Source of the DNA: Epiperipatus broadwayi
Taxonomy: Eukaryota; Onychophora; Udeonychophora; Euonychophora; Peripatidae
Assembly (NCBI GenBank): GCA_028023455.1
Contig: JAQFVV010006337.1
Location: 62,001 to 126,000 of the forward strand
DNA: 64,000 nucleotides
Direction: 5' to 3'
The notes below the pieces were generated by a model. That model was not told where the DNA came from and ran no database searches. It saw only the letters and a list, made by a program, of their open reading frames with translations. A program made the position numbers and the translations under genes. Below are positions 60,001 to 64,000 of this stretch, piece after piece; position 1 is the stretch's first letter, and each line of letters begins with the position of its first letter.

Positions 60001-62165
60001 TTATTTTTATAATTTCCAACCTCTGGTAACTAAAAGTATTATCTTGATAGGTTTTGACAACTTTTGCCTTAGTCTGATTATAAAACTTTTCAATTGTTTT
60101 ATGTTTTCTTAGGTCATTGAGAATAGATTATATTTAGAAAATTTTAATGAATGTCCAAATCAAATAAACAATAATTTTATCATTATTTAATTATAATCAG
60201 ATGATAATCCTTTCAAAATATTTTCTGTCAATGAAAGCATTATTTTGTGGTTGTTTTTAGGTTTAATAATAGCTAATCTCTTCCAACTAAAAATCTTCTA
60301 AACCAGTGGGAATCTTATTTTGCTACCTTCTATATTGACAAGTTTTTATCTTTAGCACACAAAGTTTTTATAGATTTGAACTTCATATATTCCAGGTTCT
60401 AATAGCAGTAGTATACATCAGTATGTAATTTATTAAGTTCTGCATTAGTCTATGCTTCTAATTCAATTTTAAATATAGAAACAAAAAAAAAATGTCCATT
60501 TTTAGAAAGTTTAATATATATATATATACACAATGAGCAAAAACATGATTAAAGTTCTCGATTTTTTTTTATTTATATTTAATCATTATTATTGGTACAA
60601 TAAGCAATGGCAGAAATAAAAAAAAATCCAAAAATCTCATTCACACATATACCCGCATATAACATTGTTAAAGTACAATTCGTCACACCGAAATTTATTT
60701 AAATTTTAAACAATTGATCCCAAATAAATCTAAAATTATTCGCTTTAAGAGTAAAATCTAATAATGACAAATATACTGATTTTAAGGCTCAAATATCGGT
60801 TTGTTATCATATTTAGCAGGAGATAGTACATTACACTATAACACGCATAAGTAAATCTAGATTATTGATTATAATATGCAAAGTCTCTAGACAATCCATA
60901 CTTATTAACAAACAAAAAATACTTGATCATAAATGATTATTTGCTATTGTTTTCTCCTATACAATATATATATTTACTAAATAGAATTCCTACTGCAGCT
61001 TTCCCTTCATATACAAATCGTGTTATTACTAACTACATAAAATAATAATTATAATGAAATCAAAAAACAAGTTATTTTATAAAGTAATTGGCAGATTATA
61101 TTTATATTAATGTCATTTAATGATTATGTAAATGAATATATATATATACGCATTTGCAATTAATATTAATAATTTAGTTTTCAATTTTATCTAAATATTA
61201 CATTAAAAATACTACCAAAAAAAAAAAAAAATCTGAATTATATTACAACAAATAAATTTACCTTTTATCTTGCTTTATGTGAATTTCTTATTATACACTA
61301 AAGATGGCCGTTTATCCTGAATAAGATTCTCCGAGATACCAAATGCTCAATTTTTGTTGGAAATTCCTGATACAAACGCTGTACATTAAATGATTTGAAA
61401 TAAATAATTTTGAATCTGAAAATCATCTTATTATATTTTGTCGAAAGTTAAAACGTCTGCAAGCTTTATTTTTATTTCAAATTTGTCAGAACGCTTTCGT
61501 TTCAAGAATCGTATTAATAATGAGTGTTCCGCGTTACATCTCATTTATGTTTTATTATTATCTTTTTAATATTTAGAGAGAAGTGCAAGAATTTAATGAA
61601 TATTTAAAACATTTTTGTATTTATTTTCTTTTTTTTTCTATATAACTAACACATTATTACGGGTATATATAATTAAATATATCTACCTGCATCCTTCCTG
61701 GGTTTTTTTTTTTTACATTATAAATTGATATTCAGTTAAAAACGTAACTGTAAACATGTTAAAATAGTTATAAACAAATAACCAAAATAATTGGTTTGTA
61801 CCATTTTAACAAAATGGCAATTTTGCATATACAGATAAATGTAAGTATGTCAGCACAATAAATTAATTAATAGGTACTAAATTTTATTATATTATGTAGT
61901 TTTAAATATACATTTTCTCTGTTTTTCACGAGCATAATTAGGATATAAATTGTTTTAGGTGTATTGGTATCTGTGCATGAAGATATATGTAAAGATAGAT
62001 AAATAGACATGGGGGAAAAATCAACAACATGTGTTTAATTCTAAACTAATAGTAATTATTTCGTGTAAAAAGCATAGGAAATGAGCATTGGTAAGATATC
62101 TAAATTTGTCATTTAAATTTTATTCCATTACGTATGTAATTGTCTTTTAGAAAATCTTTTGATGT
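57031..62165. other. AT-rich DNA, no gene recognised
   Basis: About 5 kb without a recognised feature. The 88-codon plus frame at 57481-57747 is a hydrophobic translation of T-rich DNA. A short less AT-rich region at about 61290-61560 has no supported feature. Confidence 0.45.
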
Positions 62166-62220
62166 ATATGTGTTAAGATATATATATATGAATATGTGTT
62201 AAGATATATATATATGAATC
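62166..62220. repeat. Tandem duplication, ~27 bp unit
   Basis: GTGTTAAGATATATATATAT followed by GAAT is present twice in succession. Confidence 0.9.
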
Positions 62221-62772
62221 AATTTCTAATTTACATGTCTCAACAGTTACCAAAATTTTTAAAAGAATATGCCTGGTTATAATAAATGTATTCAAAGGTC
62301 CAAACTGCAATCAAAACAAGTTCAAAAAATAAAAATTTGAAAATTGTTTGAAAGTAAATTTGTTTCGGCTTAAAAGAGCTGGAAGAGCAATTTTAAACAT
62401 TAAATTTTTTCATCTTCTTTTAACAAAAATAGTTTCTAGACATTCAAATGTATCATTTTCCCTCATAATAGTTTTTTTTATTGTGGCTTTTTTTTAATTA
62501 AATGTAAATATATATTTAATATATGCTTCTAAAATTAATATTTACTAAATCCAGCTACTATCCCCAGTCAGAAACTATATTAATCTTGTTTTCAGAGTGA
62601 CAGTTTTATTGTTCTTTATAGTAACACCTTTTATAATCATTCAACATTCGATTTTAGTATTAAATCATTATTATATATTACAATTTAATAAATTGGACTT
62701 GATTTGCTATAATTATAAGTTTCAAATGAAAATCATGCTTAAAAAATCATATTTGTACTTTATAAATATTGA

Positions 62773-62900
<128 letters not shown>

Positions 62901-63302
62901 TGAATACATAATGAGAATAATAGGATATTTTCTCATTTGACAATGTGAAGAAAAGCAGTGAAGTGAGTAACTCCAGAAAATCAATGAAATCTTCATTGAT
63001 TGAAACTTATTTTTTAAATAAAAATAAATAAATATGAAACCCTGATAAATTTACATAATTTTGTTACAAAATTTAAAATTGTATTTATAATTTTTATTTT
63101 TTTCTAAAGTTCCTACTATGGTGTCAGTAAAAGCATTAGCAATCTATTTCACAATGTGTTGTTATTATAGCACTGTGATTTTCTTTATTAGTGTTACACT
63201 AGAATTTGTCAACATTTATTTTTGATAATAAAATATATATATTTCTTTAAAATAAAAGTGTAATCATGCTTACATTTGTTTTTTAATAATTATTTTATAC
63301 AA

Positions 63303-63382
63303 AGGCAAAACTCTCTATACAGTTGTTCCATTGATTACTCTGGTTGGCACTGGTTGACACTACTGTATGGAGAGTTTTGCCT
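63303..63382. mobile_element. Short inverted-repeat element related to 51798-52120
   Basis: AGGCAAAACTCTCTATACAG at the left faces CTGTATGGAGAGTTTTGCCT at the right, with GGTTGGCACTGGTTGACACT between. Same terminal sequence as the 51.8 kb element with the interior lost, leaving ~80 bp. Confidence 0.75.
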
Positions 63383-63812
63383 ATGTTAATAACATGTGCT
63401 AGCATTAGAAATAATGATCATGTGAATTATTATATAATTATTGTGTGAACATAATCAGAAATCTTTAATAAACTAAACAAAAAGTCATATTTTTGCTATT
63501 CCAAAAATCTGCTCAAAGTAATTTTGCAAATGATCTCGAAAGTGGAGAATAATGAACCCAAATCTGTGAAAATTAGATAACTTTACCATACTGATCTCTT
63601 CAGATTTTTTTTAAAGAAATAAATCACTATTCATTAATTCACATGTTTGCCATTTTTTTAAAAATATATATAGCAAAATATCACTATCATACCTGTAAAA
63701 ACAGAAAGGAAAATGGATATCAAACAGTGACATCTCTAAATGAAACTCTTCATCTCAATAAATTAGTCAAAAAGTGGTATTGTGTAAAGAAGTAATTGTG
63801 TTTTGTTTTACT

Positions 63813-63814
<2 letters not shown>

Positions 63815-63901
<87 letters not shown>
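63815..63901. repeat. (AT)n/(GT)n microsatellite
   Basis: AT array, a GT run (63831-63845), then a second long AT array. Confidence 0.95.
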
Positions 63902-63904
<3 letters not shown>

Positions 63905-64000
63905 ATAATAATCATTGTTGATTGATGATATGACTATTTCTGAAAATTCAATTTTATATCACAAATGAGCATAATAATATTAAAATAAAAATATATTATA

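Overview
The window is very AT-rich eukaryotic DNA and reads as an intergenic or intronic stretch of an invertebrate animal genome. It holds dense microsatellites ((AT)n, (ATT)n, a ~540 bp (AGAT)n), tRNA-derived SINEs, non-LTR retrotransposon relics, two LTR retrotransposon remnants, Penelope-like elements (PLEs) and several inverted-repeat DNA elements. I found no host protein-coding gene, no rRNA and no genuine tRNA gene. The mix would fit a cephalopod or another lophotrochozoan, but that is a guess: nothing here fixes the species.

Layout. 1-10.4 kb: SINE copies at 1.3 and 4.3 kb, a decayed RTE-like LINE (2.0-3.5 kb), a PLE 3'-end fragment (5.5-5.9 kb) and a few unexplained less AT-rich blocks (7.2, 8.7, 10.1 kb). 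10.4-15.5 kb: low-complexity DNA, the C-terminal piece of a second LINE type (minus), and an RTE-like LINE 3' end (plus). 15.56-17.34 kb: a Ty3/gypsy-type element reduced to two LTRs plus a fragment of integrase, with a perfect 5-bp target duplication. 17.5-19.0 kb: short repeats carrying hammerhead-ribozyme-like cores on the minus strand, arranged as ~335 bp direct repeats plus an inverted copy, next to a PLE-end palindrome. 20.5-21.7 kb: two SINE insertions. 22.3-25.2 kb: a nearly full-length but broken RTE-like LINE on the minus strand. 27.86-28.40 kb: the (AGAT)n tract. 28.49-33.80 kb: two near-identical head-to-tail PLEs with reverse transcriptase and GIY-YIG endonuclease, preceded by an inverted copy of the terminal repeat. 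35.1-35.4 kb: a hAT-type MITE with a perfect 8-bp duplication. 39.4 kb: a 45-bp minisatellite. 40.85-42.77 kb: an older, different PLE relic. 42.3-43.0 kb: two SINEs of a second subfamily. 47.9-49.4 kb: a small LTR retrotransposon that keeps only a coiled-coil, gag-like ORF. 51.8-54.8 kb: several inverted-repeat elements, one with a hammerhead-like motif. 54.9-64 kb: mainly unrecognised AT-rich DNA with microsatellites and one further short inverted-repeat element.

No operon-like or pathway relationship exists among these features. The functional theme is retrotransposition: the LINE probably supplied machinery for the SINEs, and hammerhead-like motifs recur in the short repeats and possibly the PLE ends. 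Those motifs are the most interesting signal in the window.
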